Position numbers and translations under genes: made by a program. 64,000 bases of DNA, taken from the NCBI GenBank assembly GCA_038049695.1, contig CP142453.1, positions 126,083,001 to 126,147,000 on the forward strand, given 5' to 3'. The notes under the pieces are model-generated. The model ran no database searches. It saw only the letters and a list, made by a program, of their open reading frames with translations, and was not told the DNA's origin. Each line of letters starts with the position of its first letter. Positions within the stretch are counted from its first letter, which is position 1. Shown here piece by piece: positions 1-14,400 of this stretch. Source of the stretch: Cinnamomum chago. Its lineage: Eukaryota > Streptophyta > Magnoliopsida > Laurales > Lauraceae.

Positions 1-1436
1 ATCATTTTTAAATTACAAACTACAAATATCATATATAATGACTTATAAATAAATTTTAATTGTTTAAAATTAGAACTGTCTATTAAATGGTTTGGAATGC
101 AAAAAAATTGTTAAAATAAGATGCCTCAGCTGAATTTCTCCGGTTTTTTACTCGGTCCTTCGTAAAAAAAGAGATGATTAAGGAGAGTCAAGAGTCACTA
201 TCCAAATTATGCCCTCGTCTCACCTTTTTGGGATAATTAACACAAAATAAGAAACAATTGACAAAATGAGGCATGCTGCATGCATACAGCCGGTCAATGT
301 AATGCCCACATTGAAGGAGGGCCCCGAATGTTGCCAGGGAACGGTATGCTATGTGCATTCTAATTTTGGAGCAAATCTAGTTTGTCCAACAAAAAATGTG
401 GATTGACATGCAGCAGAAAGCTCCCAAACGAGATAATATACTGGCCACCTGATGATAGCCTTGGGCGCATATTGACAGTTAAATGAAAAATAGAGCATGC
501 AATTTTCTTTCAACTGCAAAACTGCCCAATCAGACTACTGAGCACCTTTAACCCGTCGTTATCAGAATGGGCGTCTCACTAAAACCTATGCATGGAAAGA
601 TCCATCCAATCATGCAATGTACTATTTTGAGGGCCTCAAACTTAACCAAATCCTCACCTTTGAATGAGTGTCAAATTTTGCACAATCAACTTGGGGGCTA
701 GTATACAAATTTCAGCAGGAGCCAATTCACAGCAGGAAGGGGGCATGTGGGCCCGATGGGTCAGGCTGTTCGTTGCTATTCAGATATTATGAACATCAAT
801 GTTGTAGCCAACCAACAAGATGAAACTTAGTTCCTTGAATTTTTATTTTTTTATTTTTTTTTATCTTCACCCAAAAACATGTAAAAGGAAATGATATTTC
901 TTATGGAATAACAATCAATGACTCGTATCAACTGTCCAGCAAAACTCAGCTAGGCAACCAAATACTCACAGAAACCCAAATGCTTCGTTAACATAACCAC
1001 ACATTTACTGATAAAAAATTATAACCAAGGCTTTTATTTCTGATGAATTTCATTTATTGGTTCAAAAACCTTTTTCATAAAATATAACACCTCTCCAATA
1101 AAAAGATAAATCCAGTGTATTGTTTTCGGTACAAGCTAAAGAACACATTGGGAAATAAAAGAGAGAAGGGAGTTCTCAGTCTTTGATCCACCATTTCTTA
1201 CTTTTAACTTTTTTCAGATTGTATAGCACAATGCATTATAAAAAGCTTAATCCCCTCCCCTTTTTGGATGGCATGATTTAAATTTGAGGTACTATCGTGA
1301 TATGTAGAAATGATATTGGCACATATAAACATAAATGCAAGACAATACCATCCATACTGGTGAATATTCTTGTGAACAATTAAGAGGCTGCATTTCTCAT
1401 AATAAAAGAAGACAGCAAACATGTACTACATTCATC
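1..1436. other. Flank downstream of the VPS2.3 gene
   Basis: No coding exon is recognisable here. The part next to 1436 should hold the 3' UTR of the minus-strand ESCRT gene. The rest is AT-rich sequence with short homopolymer runs near 840-862. Nothing resembling a second gene, an RNA gene or a clear transposon terminus was seen. Confidence 0.5.
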
Positions 1437-4400
1437 TCAGGGATTTCTGAGTGCTGCCAGCCTCTTCTCAAGCTCATCCACATCCGAGCTGCATATAAGA
1501 TAAAATGAATAAATAGATGAAGAAGATGTTGTATGAATAAATGTATATCATGAGAGACAGATGGTTCCAAAGGCAACTTAGAGAAAACTGTAGAACTGCA
1601 TCAGATAAGCTGGACCTTGAGACTAAATAAAATACAAATCATGACACAAGAATATCACAGGAAAGAAAAGGTGAGTAGAAAGGAGTATTGTATGAGTGAC
1701 TCCGTAGGCCTTTAATCCGGTAAATATTAGACCCAATGGCCTGCCTAGATAGGTAGGTGGAATATGGAGCATGTGGATGGGTGGTGAAGAAACCATCCAA
1801 GACCCACTGTCCGAGCGATATTGATATGACTAATTTCAACCATTGCAAATATTTGTGATTGGATCTAAACCCTGGGGTGATTTGATGGCATTGAACTCTG
1901 CCCACCCCCAATTTTCATCGTTCCCAATGTATAGGGGACCATGCGGAATGCAGGTGCTAGTTGGTGAAATTCGCACCACATGACTTGCCTAGTGAAATTC
2001 CCACTAGGGGTAAGATCTAGCATATTTACTGATTACACAACTAAGAAAAAAAATAGTCCATATAAAATACGTTGTTACCTGGGCTTGACTTATTTCAGCC
2101 ATTGCAAATATTTTTTGACCATTCAATGTGTGTGTACATATATATTAAAGTATTTTACCATTCAAATATATATATATATATATATATTAAAATATTTGAA
2201 AATAGACACATCTCTACCATGATTGCATTGGGTGGAAGTTGAAACTCTTTCAATATGTTTTCCAAAAAACAAAAACCCCTACTAAATAATAGCTTTTTAG
2301 CATACTGGATAAAACAAAATAGAAAACAAATTCAATATTTTCTACATAAAAATTATTAAAAAAATGTGTGGAAGATCCAAACGCAACCAAACTAGTTCAT
2401 TCCAATTAGTGAAATAGACCTACCTGATAACAAACTGTTGAGTAAATTAAATTGTGATTATTCGACCAAACTATGATCCTGGTGGAAACCTAGTTCTTCT
2501 AGGTATTATGGACATACCTTCCAACATCCTGACTCTTCTTTGCAGCAATTCTTCCTCTGGGAGCTGAAGACAACTGGTAGAAAGATGAGCAAGCAACCTT
2601 AGATGCTAATATATATATTAATAGGATACAAGCTATCATATTACCTAGAGAAAGAGAACTAATATAGCTAACCTGTGAAGCAACATCGACACCAATTTCA
2701 TCTAGGACCTGCAAGATGAGCCGTTAAATTAGAGATAAAATTAGAGCAGCCCTCAAAGTTCACATATATAGTGATCTGATTGTGCTTTGTGTGTGCGTGC
2801 GCACGCGCAGATGGGTTGATCCCTCAACCATGCATAGGCCTTCCCATTCTCCTACCCTCTGATGAATTACATACATCTAGATTAGGTAGGCTCTACAACG
2901 TAGTTCTCACATGAAAGGCTCCATGTGTGTGTGCATGTGCAAGTGTGTGGATAACAGTTATCATCTTTCTTCTTTGAGAGAAGTATAAAGCATGATATAG
3001 ATTGATTAAAGGAATTGTTTTGGGTGATAAAGAAAGGTAAATAGAACGTGCCTGATTAGTCAACTCCTCAGTTTCATCTTCGGCCTCATCATTGTCCAAG
3101 ACATCATCAAGGGATTCTGACATCATCTCACTCTGCATAAAAGAAACCCCAAATCATATTAAAAATTCACAGGTTATGCGGTACTCTCTCTTCCATCATG
3201 TTCAAGGCTTCAAGCTACCGATATTACTCTGAAAAATAATATTATATCAAGATGAAGGAAAAGGCTGGTTCCAAAACATGCATACATTTATGCGGGTCAA
3301 AACAAAATAATGGGCAAGACAAAGAAGATAACCATATGGAAAGGCAAATATAAGCTCATGCAAGGCAAGCAAACATATAAATGCGAACTTCAACAGGAAA
3401 CAAAAACATATAAATCCCTTAAAAAGTTATCAGCAATTCAAGCTCTCTAGAAGGAGCAACTCAGCATCACCTCCCAAGGCAATCATTGACTCAACAAAAA
3501 CTTGGAATCTCAACCAAAGACATTGAGAAGCTTGCCACTCATTCCAACTTGACAACCTCACTACGGAACTCTAAGAATGTCTAGATGTAGTCTTCACCCA
3601 AGTTCCAAACAAGTGTCTTGGATCCAAGCAGTAAACATTTGGACTGCCAAATTCCTTTTCCAGCAATAATTGAAGTGAAAATGGCACCAAGGACTTTTCA
3701 GCAAAAGTTGAAACATCAAATACAACATTAGAGGTGGAAAATCCAGAACCCTAGAGTAATGTCGGGAGAAGTCTCCTTTTGGGCCCATTTGTTTGTATGG
3801 AACTAAACCCCTAGGAATTCTAAGAAATGTAATCCTATCAAAGTGGCTAAAATTGAAGAAACAACGTGAAATCCATAAATGACCATCAACTAATCTCTCC
3901 TTTGGTGTAAATGATTACCCAGTCATCATCCCAGTAAATCAAATCTTGGGAATACACATTTTAACATGGATTCCCAGGAACCTAATTCCATGCAAACAAC
4001 CGTTGTGTTTGTTGAAATCATTAAGGACATGCTTAATAACAGAAAAGGAATTCGCGAGGAATCCACTGATTTGAGGATTTCTCACTGCCCTTGGAACAGG
4101 GATTCCTAAGTGAGGATATGTATATTTGAGGATTTCATATTGATATCGGATCAATACATATAGCAAAGAAAAAATTGTATGGATGCATAAATCCTCAAAA
4201 TTGAAGATTTCCAAACTCGTGGAGGAGGCCAGACCTGAAAATCCTCAAAAATGAGAATTTTCACTGGACCGCGTCCTCGGAGATTTACAATTGCCAAAAG
4301 TGGGTTTGCCGTGACTTCGTGGAAAACCGGTGAGGAATCCCAAGGATTTGATTGCCAAAAGTGACCTAAATGACCTTTAAATTACTCTCTAGTTTCTACC

Positions 4401-5399
4401 TAAAACATTCTTACTTTGCTTTACATAGAACTTTTGCCACGCACCAAAAAAGATAAACAAAAAAGAATGACAGCTCCACTGGAAGCATAGATGTCATCCA
4501 GTGCAATGTAAATATTACAAAAGGCTAAACAAACTTCCTGGAACTTGATTACATAAAAGCATTTTCACTTATAGTAGATATGTCACGATATAAACAAGAA
4601 ATAGAAATCTTACTGTCATATCCATCTGTGCTGACTGCTTCTGAAATTCTTGCATCACCTTCATTTGCTTTGCAGGTGCCATTTCCTGAAAATGAAACCA
4701 AAATTATTTATTAAAAAAAAATCAGTGAAAGGGAAGACATGAGAAAATTTGAAATGAGTTGCTAGTCTGACGCAATGAAAATGGTAATCCATGCACAGTT
4801 GCTGACAAACTATCCAATTAGGATGATCACACAATAAATGTATATTCTTTCAAGTTACAAGGCGAGACACACAGAAGTAACTTAAGCAGATTATATTATT
4901 TTTCATCATATCCCAGACCTTATTCATAGCTGCCATTGCTTTGCTTGCACCTTTCATGCCATCTGCAACAGAAGTGTTGGCATGCATTGCCTGCAATGGG
5001 TGAAAAAGAGAAGGAAAAACTTTAGGAGACATAACGATGCTCGACAAAATCAAGTAAATCGATGGCAAACCCACTAACAGAGATGTATATGGGGAATAGA
5101 GATGATGATGATGATAATAATAATAATAATAATAATGAATAGAGGTAGAGAGAGGGGGACCACCTGTGTGTGTGTTGCAATACCACGCATCTGAGCTCGG
5201 CTACCTTGTAAATTACCAATTTGTTGTCTTAGCCTGATAAGCTGACGGGCTAAAATTTTTGTTGCGGCCTGCAAAATATGAGGATGATAAACCATCAGTT
5301 ATAACTAATCCTACATTTTTTACAAGGAGCTGCCACAGTGCCACTAATGGTTTGATGACAATAACTTTCCATCTGTACATACAATGCATGCATACATAC

Positions 5400-5430
<31 letters not shown>

Positions 5431-8400
5431 ATGATTTTTATCGCTCATTTTTTCCAATCTGTGCAATAAGCCCAGTAATGATAAATACACCAACAACCCC
5501 AACACCACACACACACACACAGAGATGGCCACTCATTCAAAATTCACTCCAATGGGAGTGGGAACCACCAATGGAATGATAACATGTAAAAAAGCGATTT
5601 TTTATTGGAGTTAATAGAGTAATTTAGAAGTGATCAATCCAATGGTTGGTTGTCACTCCCATACAAGTGGATTTTTATGGTGCCTGTAGATTGCAATGGA
5701 GCATCCTCCCACTTTTGAATGGAAGTAAGCTGCATGGACTCACGTATGTGCGTAAATTGGCAAGGTAACATCAAAGAACCTACTTCATTTCCAGTTTTAG
5801 CTGTCCTCTTTATTTCCGCAACAAGCCTTTTCTCCTGTCACATGAATGTAGCTCAATATAAATATTATACAATCAAGCTAACAATCTAGCCACAGATTGG
5901 ACCATGTCAGAAACATAAAAGTATTTCATTTAGCATACTTCTAACTGCAATGTTGCAATCTCCCTCTCAATCCCTGAAAAGTTAAAAAAAGTCATGATCA
6001 GACACTTTGGGGTAAGTATTGACTTCACCTCACATCCAAATACCAAGAACAAATTGAAAAACAAATTTTTCAAGACAACAGAAATTCCTCAGCGGTTGAG
6101 TCCTGTAATTTGACAAAGATTGAAGATAAAAAGGAACAATAACAAAACAACGAACAGCTAACAACAAGATAGATCAGGAGCAACAGAAACAGTAAAGCAA
6201 CTAACAACGAGATAGATCAGGAGCAACAGAAACAGTAAAGCAACTAATGATACATGAGAAATTCTAGTACAGCATATTGCATGGTAGATTATAGTAATAT
6301 GTAATGCATACAACAATAATCAATATTTTCGGGGAGCGGGTTGGGTTTATGCAAGGTAGATCAACTACAGAAGTCAATTTCACATTATGACTATTGACAA
6401 CTCATGAAAAAAATTTAAATAGGAGAGAAAAAAATTTATAATTTTTTTATTTAAAAAACATGCGACAGAGCACAGAGGAAGTTGATGTGGCCGACATTGA
6501 AGAGAAAAGCATCCCTAAAAAATAGATGAAGATTATACAAAACATTTATCAATCGGTAACAAGTGCAGAGAGATGGCAGAACCTAGTTGCAGTAAGATAG
6601 CACATGAGTCTGCAGTTAGCCCTCATTACTAGCCTTGGATACCCAAGACGATTAGTGCATGTTGTTTAGTAATGTTGTGTGGTACAAGAAATTGAAGAAA
6701 GGTTTTTCGCCAAATGAGTTCAAAATTTATCTACAAGAAATGTTTTCAAAAAAATATATATCAACAAGAAACTTTTGAACAAATCAAGGGTTTGGGCTAG
6801 TGGCAATTCATCGGGGGGAAGGTGCAGGGAAGTCCCCTAGACCAGGTCCTTCTTTGCTTGGGGACAGACTAGTCCTCCTTTGCTTGTGATAAATTAGATC
6901 AGTGCATAGGCAAAGCGAAGACAAATTAGCAGAGTTTCGTGCAATAACTTTAAAATGGCATTTTCGAAATACAGTGTTTAACCTCCTCAATTTATAGAGC
7001 TAAATGTCAGGCAATCAAGAGACAAAAGAAGATAAAGTAGATGCACCCCGCATGTGTTTAGCACATGAATTGTGAAGTTACAAGAAAAAATATATAAAAA
7101 CAGAGCCAGGAGCGGGCACATAAGAAAATAGTGGTTGATGAGTGTCCTATCACCTATGTGCTTTGAAGATTCAAAAAAGTGCTGGCCTCACACTTCTTAA
7201 TTGTAACATGGCTAGATAGGTATGGAATTTGACAGCACCTAGGTTTTGTACCACCTGGCATGCTGGGAAAAACTGGTGATCACTTCAAGGCATGAAACTT
7301 TAACTTCCACAAATAGGGATGGCATTTTTAACCCGCCCCGCCCCAACCCGGAGTGCCCGCCCCGCCCCGCACGGGTTTTCCCCGCCCCGACTCTTAGACG
7401 GGGCGGGGACGGGAAAAAAACTACACCCCGAATCCGGGGCGGGGCGGGGATGGGAATGGGTCCTGCCCCGCCCCGATGCCCCGCCCCGTAATGCCGCCCC
7501 ATGCCCCGCCCCGTAACCCGCCCCGAAATTAATAATCCTCTAAAATATATATATATATTAGATTTCTTTTATAATAAATAAACATATTTATATGTAAATG
7601 TATATATTGATTTTATGTTGTTATTAAGGGTTAAGTAGATTGATGAAGACTTTTTTTAAAGTTAAACATGTAATTGAATGAGACATTATAAAAGCATATA
7701 ATATGATCCCATTCCCTCTAATTCAAATTTAATGAAGTTAAAGTTGTTAAAAAATCTATCTAAGCTTATTTTACTTTAATCATATATAATGTTAAATTGT
7801 GACAAGATAAATAATATTAAATAAAACGAATATAAATATATAATAGAATGATGGATCATGCTTTAATAGCAAAGTAAATTATAGTTAGTAACTTAATATG
7901 ATTCTAATCATACTAACAACACTATAAATTATAGTAATTTTAATTATATGTAATCAACCTCTTTATTAGTAAGTGGAGTTCATTGGTCTTAAAGTGAGGT
8001 TTCTGCCAAATCAATGAGATTTAATGATATTGACCATCAACTGTTAATAATTTTGACTCGACTTGATCCTCGTTAAGATCTTCCAATCTTTTTCTTACAT
8101 GTGGTTAGTACTTTGTATGCATATGGTTGGGGCCCACACCATGGAAAGTTGGGTAAGCTTGTTGACCTGAGGGAAAATTGGAACATATATCATGTAGTCA
8201 GTTAAATACCAGAAATGGAGTGAAACCATGTATTGATAATTTACCTTTTTTCTTTGTAGAAAAAAAGTGATAATTTAAAAATAGGGAGATGGAATTGAAT
8301 GTGTTGAATAGTGCAGAGTAGCATGTATGCTCGACCTAAAGTTTACTCATTCATTAATTATGATAAAGAAGTCAATTCAAATATTTTTTAAAGCTATAAA

Positions 8401-11400
8401 GGTTAAATCAACATTTAATTAATAGGTCACATTCAAGTTAAATTGCCGAGAGGTCATGGTAAAGTTGGGCCCGGAGGTCATATGTTATAGATTAACTTTA
8501 ATCCAATCCATTGATTAATTGGGTTAGAGAAATGTTAGTTCAAACATATTAAAAAAAAAAAAAAAAACTCTAACTTTGAATTACCAAGTGGATTAACTGG
8601 TAGCTCAGCGGTGAGGCACATCCCTTCCATAAAAACAGGTAAGGATCAATTCCTTACTATAGTACTGATGGTGAGGGACTTGATTGAGTGAGTACAAGGC
8701 ATATGATTATTTATAGTACAGGAGGGGGAGTTCGAGTTAGGTTGGTAAGTTAGGTCAAAATTTCTACTACTATCAATTTCTTCTAAAACTTTCTCTAATT
8801 TACCAACTGCCTCATGACAATGCTCTTATTAATTATCATAAATTAAAAGAGTTTATAAAACTATCTTACTTATGTTTCATTAGAAGGTAACTTGCACTTG
8901 AGCTAAGCCCAAATTGTTACCGAACCAACTTCAGTTCTAACCCTTCCAATTTCAAACTTTACCTCTAAATTTCAAATTTCAAATTTCATTTCGCAATTGA
9001 TTGAGAAATTGGAGCTCAATTGAGATTGCAATTGCGAAATTGAAACTCCAATTTTCATTTCAATTTTAATTAGAGATAAATTTTAAATTTTCTTGAAATC
9101 TACGTTGAGAGTCCACTTTTGTCAACCTTCTTTAGGAGAATTTCAAATTTAAATATATTTTATAGTACAAGCACGTTTCTCTTTTTTCTTTGCCTTTTTT
9201 TTTCCTATTGAAAAATAGAAGAACTTGCACATGATTTCTCTATGTCAAAGCCTTTTAGAGGATCCAGATTTATCAATGTGTATAAATCCAACAGCAGAGC
9301 CTATATCTTAAATCGTTCACATCACTAGCTAAACCTATATTAGATTTATTTTAAATTATACTCTAATAGAACTTATCTCATCATCAAACTTGAAAGACCC
9401 TCCTAAATCCTAATGGGCCCATTTGGATCATAATCTGGGCATATATATAATATCTGGGCCATGCATGGATGAATGACAGAAAGCCCAAGCCCTGGCCTAG
9501 GCGAGCCCAAATAAAGAGTGTAATTTAGTGATTATTTGTCCAAACAATAAAGCATTTTGCTTAGCCTGGCCCAATTGGTATTGGACACAGACCTGACCCA
9601 AAAAAAGCTCGTTTGCATTTTGCAACTCTTTTGCCGTATGGAATTTGGAGTTCATATATAATTTGCAACTCATATATAAAGCAAACCAAAGGTCCAAAAG
9701 ACCAAAACCCTAGCCGTCTCTCAAGTCTCCAAAAGACCACAACCCTTCCACTCCTTTCGGGCTTCCTCCTTTCCACCTCTGGGAAAAAAACCCTTCAGCC
9801 GAATCAGCCCCTTCTTCCTTCGAGTGCACCGTGGAGGAACCCTTCTTGTTGGACATTTGTGACGGTCGCTTCAGGTAAACCTCTCTCTCTGAGCTAGTTG
9901 TTGTCATTCCTTTTTAATCTTGAATATTGAGAGACTTATAGAAAGGTTAGGATCCCTGAAGAGCGCTGAATCCATCCATAAATATGATCCTTCCCATAGT
10001 TTTTGTGTTTAACATGTCTATAGTTTCTCCCTGCATGATTTATATCGTTGAGTTTGAGCGCCTGTAATCTACTTTGGGTTAGAAAATCAAAAAGTAATTT
10101 GTTAGTTGGCACAATCTGTTTTTGGTGGTTCTGATCTTGGAAATTATGAGCAAGAACCCTTTGCAAATGTTAAATTATTGATGCATGAGAATTGTTAGGA
10201 GATTAAAGTGGAAATGGATGGTGTTACTGTGGGTTATAAAGCTCGTCATGACCTGATTCTGATGATCTTATCTCATATTTAAGAACTCAACTGTTTCGTT
10301 GCCGTTGAAAAAAAAACATTGTTTCCTCTCTTAGTTAGGTTAAATAGAATAGTAATGCTGGGGCATCAAATATTTAGGGATATCATTGTAGATGGGGATT
10401 GACCGATTGGAATGATGGGTCCTGCACCATATTTGGGCCACACATTATCGTTTTTAAAGGCGGGCTTCACTGATTGTGAGTGCAAATCGCCTCCAGCCTT
10501 GTTTTCATTAAGTTTGGGCTTGACCCAAGATGTCCATACTGACCTATTTAAAGGCCTATGCCTATTTACATGTTTGTCTTGGTGTTTTTATTGCTAGTTG
10601 TATATCTAATTTAATTTATAGGATTTTCTAGTTGACACATTGAAAGCAAATACTAAAAGAATTATTGCAGATTTTGTTCAAATGTCTTCGTCATCTTCAC
10701 CTGGAAATGATGATATGGTTAGTGGATCTCAAACTTCTTCACCAATTTCCGAAAGTCCGCAATCACCTATGATCCCTTCTGAAGAGAATCAATCCAATGC
10801 TTCTTCAAGTCCTATCAATTCTGAACAAGTTGAAGCTAATGATGGTGGAAAGTCAAAATTGAAGTCGGCTATGTGGAATCATTATGATAGAATAATAGTT
10901 GATGGGGTTTATAGGGCAGTGTGCAATTATTGTTCCAAATCCCTTGGTGGAGAAACTAAAAATGGGACCAAACATCTACATGACCATTTTAGGAGATGTC
11001 CAAAGAGAAAGTATAAAGATATTGTGGATATGAGACAACAAGTTTTGGTGAATCAACAAAATAAAGCTGATGAAAGAATGAGTTTGACTGCCCATCACTT
11101 TGATCAAGAAGTATCAAAGAGGGAACTCGCAAATATGATTATTTTGCATGAGTATCCTCTTTCTATAGTGGAGCATTTTGGGTTTAGAAGATTTGTAGTT
11201 TCATTGCAACCTTTGTTTAAAATGGTTTGCAGAAATACAATAAAGAGCGAAATCTTCAAAATCTACAATTGTGAGAAAGAGAATGTGATGAAAAAGTTAG
11301 ATAAGAATCGAGGCAGAGTTGCCATTACAACTGATATGTGGACATCAAGTAACAGAAAGAGGGGGTTTATGGTTGTAACGGCACACTTTATCGATGACTC

Positions 11401-14400
11401 ATGGAATTTACATAGTCGAGTTTATGAGGTATATACTTCTTTTTTTTATACTATTTTAGATTGTTTGAACTTAATTATTGAACAAGTAGATTTTTTAACT
11501 AAACAAACTCAATAATTAATTATATTTCAGGTTTATTTATGTGCCTTCTCCACATACAAAGGAGGTTCTTGCGGATTCACTTTTGGAATGCTTATTGGAA
11601 TGGAATATTGACCGGAAGTTGTCTACAATGACCGTGGATAATTGTAGTACAAATGATGCCATGGTTAAAATTCTTTCAGAGAGGCTTCAAAAAAGTTCAC
11701 TTATGTTGCACGGGTCCTTGCTGCATATGCGCTGCGCCGCGCATATTCTTAATCTGATTGTTCAAGATGGGTTGGGTGTAATTAAGGTAGCAGTTGAAAA
11801 AATTCGGGATAGCGTGGTATTTTGGACAGCATCAACAAAGAGAAGGCAAAAATTTGGAGAGACAACACAACAGTTGCATATGGAAAGAGCTAAAGAATTG
11901 GTTCTAGACTGTAAGACTCGTTGGAACTCTACATATCTTATGTTGTCTAGTGCCTTGATGTACAAGGATGTTTTCTTTCGCTTAAAACAACGTGACTCAT
12001 CCTATGATTGCATGCCAAGTGATGAAGAATGGGAGGTTGCAAAAAATATTTGCAAGAAACTAGAGTTATTCTTCAATGTGACTAAGTTGTTCTCAGGTAC
12101 CACATATCCTACTGCTAATATTTATTTTCCAAAAGTTTGTGAAATTAAAATATCATTGGCGGAGTGGTGTTTGGATTCTAATGTTGTGATTAAGAATATG
12201 GCATTTCATATGTTTGAGAAATTTAATAGTTATTGGAATGTCATTAGTGGTATAATGGGTGTAGCAACTGTCCTAGATCCAAGGTATAAGATGATGTTGT
12301 TGGAGTTCTACTTTCCTACAATTTATGGTGACGACGCAGATTATGAGATTAGGAAGATAAAGGGAATTTGTGAGGATTTGATGCATGAATATAGTTCCCA
12401 AAATATGGACACAAATAGCCATGACTCCTTTACATCAAATCCAAATGTGGTAAATAAAGACAGTCTTGCAAGTTTTGATCAGTTTGTTAGTAGTAGAAAG
12501 AAGGGTTCAATTGGAAATATAAAGTTAGAGTTGGACCACTATCTTGAGGATGATGTATTGCCTCGGTCTCCTGATTTTGACATCCTTGCTTGGTGGAAAA
12601 CTAATGGACCCAAGTATCCCAATTTGCAACGTATGGCAAGAGATATTCTAGCCATTCCAGTGTCAACGGTTGCTTCAGAGTCGGCTTTTAGTACCAGTGG
12701 TCGATTGTTGAGTCCACATCGTAGTAAACTCCATTCAAATACAGTTGAGGCGTTGATGTGTGCTCAGAATTGGTTAAACAATGAAATTTCACCTAGAGAT
12801 GGAGGTATTATAAATTAATATTTAAATTAGTTACATGTTATTTAATTGAATTTTTCTTATTTTTAATATGTTTTTGGTGTTATTAGGCCATTCATTGAAA
12901 ATGAGTTCAAAGGATTCCATCATGCTTCAAAACATTCTCGATGACATTGATGATGATGAAGGAGAAGAAATTGATCAAATTGTGCTTGGATGATACCTTC
13001 TAAAGTATTTTTTTTTTTCCACTTTCACTTTTGTAACTACTTGGGAGTTTATATGTTAATTATTGGTTTCATTAGATTTTCATTTTGCATGCAGTGAGGC
13101 TGACAGAGGACAACTAGTTGGTGCATTTGTTGCTTCTAAGGGCGTTGCAGGGTTCTTTTTTTTTTTTTTTTATTCCTATCTTGATGGTGCAACTTGAACT
13201 CTATTTGTGGTTGAACTTTGTTTGTGGCATTGCGGGGTTCTGTTATTTGAACAATCATGTACTCTATTTGAACTATGTCTGTGGTTGCTTAAAAATTCTC
13301 CAAACTTGATGATGTGATTGTACTCTATTTGAACTTTGTTTGTGGTTGACTAAAAATTCTCCAAACTTGATAATGAGCTTGGAAATCAGAAAACTTATGT
13401 TACAAGGTGGCTTTTCCTCTTCTTCTTCTTCACTTTTCTTTTTTACGAAGAACTTTGACAGGTCCAATGGCAAGTGTAGACTGTGAATCATTGAAGTGTG
13501 CAGGTGAATGCTATACAGGTCCAGGACTAATGCAACCCATTTTTTTTGAGCTTTTGCTATAGAAGTATTTACATGTTTCCTTTTTCGTTCTTAATAATGC
13601 TCCATAACATGCTGGTGGTGGTGATGACGCCAAAACAGGATGCAGAACCTTGGTGGGTTTTGGATCTTGGGATCTAATTAGCCATTGATTTTCATTCTCT
13701 TCTCCTCTGTGATTCTCTGTTTTCTGTTGTTTCCTCAGTGGATTTGGTGATGTGGAGAGACATATCTAAATCAGCACTTATTTTTGGAGTTGGAACCTTT
13801 ACTCTTGTCTCATCGTCATATACCAAAGATGTCAACTTCAGGTTAAAGACCTATAAAATCAAAAGAAATTTTTTTTTCTATTTTTCCATATGAATTCCCA
13901 TGTTGCAGATCACTAATTCCCATTTCAATTTTCTACAGCTTTATTTCTGCAATTTCCTATCTGGGTCTAGTATATCTTGCTGCAAAATTCTTTTATAAGT
14001 CAATAATCTGTAGGTAATTGAACAAATCTCTCTCTATCTCAATCTCTCTCTCTCTAGGTAGGTAGGTAGATAGATAGATAATCTCTCTCAATTTATGTCT
14101 TAATTTTTTGATTGTATGAATCAGGGAAGCTGTGGATTTCATGGATTCAGACCAAAAACACATAATATTGGGAGAAGAAGAAGTAATTTGGATACTGAAA
14201 TTGAATCTTCCATACTTCAATGAGGTTCTTTTCAAGATCAGATGCCTTTTCTCTGGAGATCCTGCAACTACCATGAAGGTATTTCCCTTTCTACTGATCT
14301 TGTTTTTTAAGAAACAGGAACACTACTGAAAGTAGCATGGTAAAACACAGGAGTAAGAAGGAAAAGTCCAAAGATCCAATCTCCACTCCTATCAAATTCA

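Noticed and set aside
7239..7516. Proline/arginine-rich open frames on both strands
   Set aside because: They are translations of the CCCCGCCCCG subterminal repeats of the hAT element.
9613..9907. Overlapping open frames on both strands before the transposase
   Set aside because: The region fits a promoter and spliced leader better. Neither frame matches a known family.
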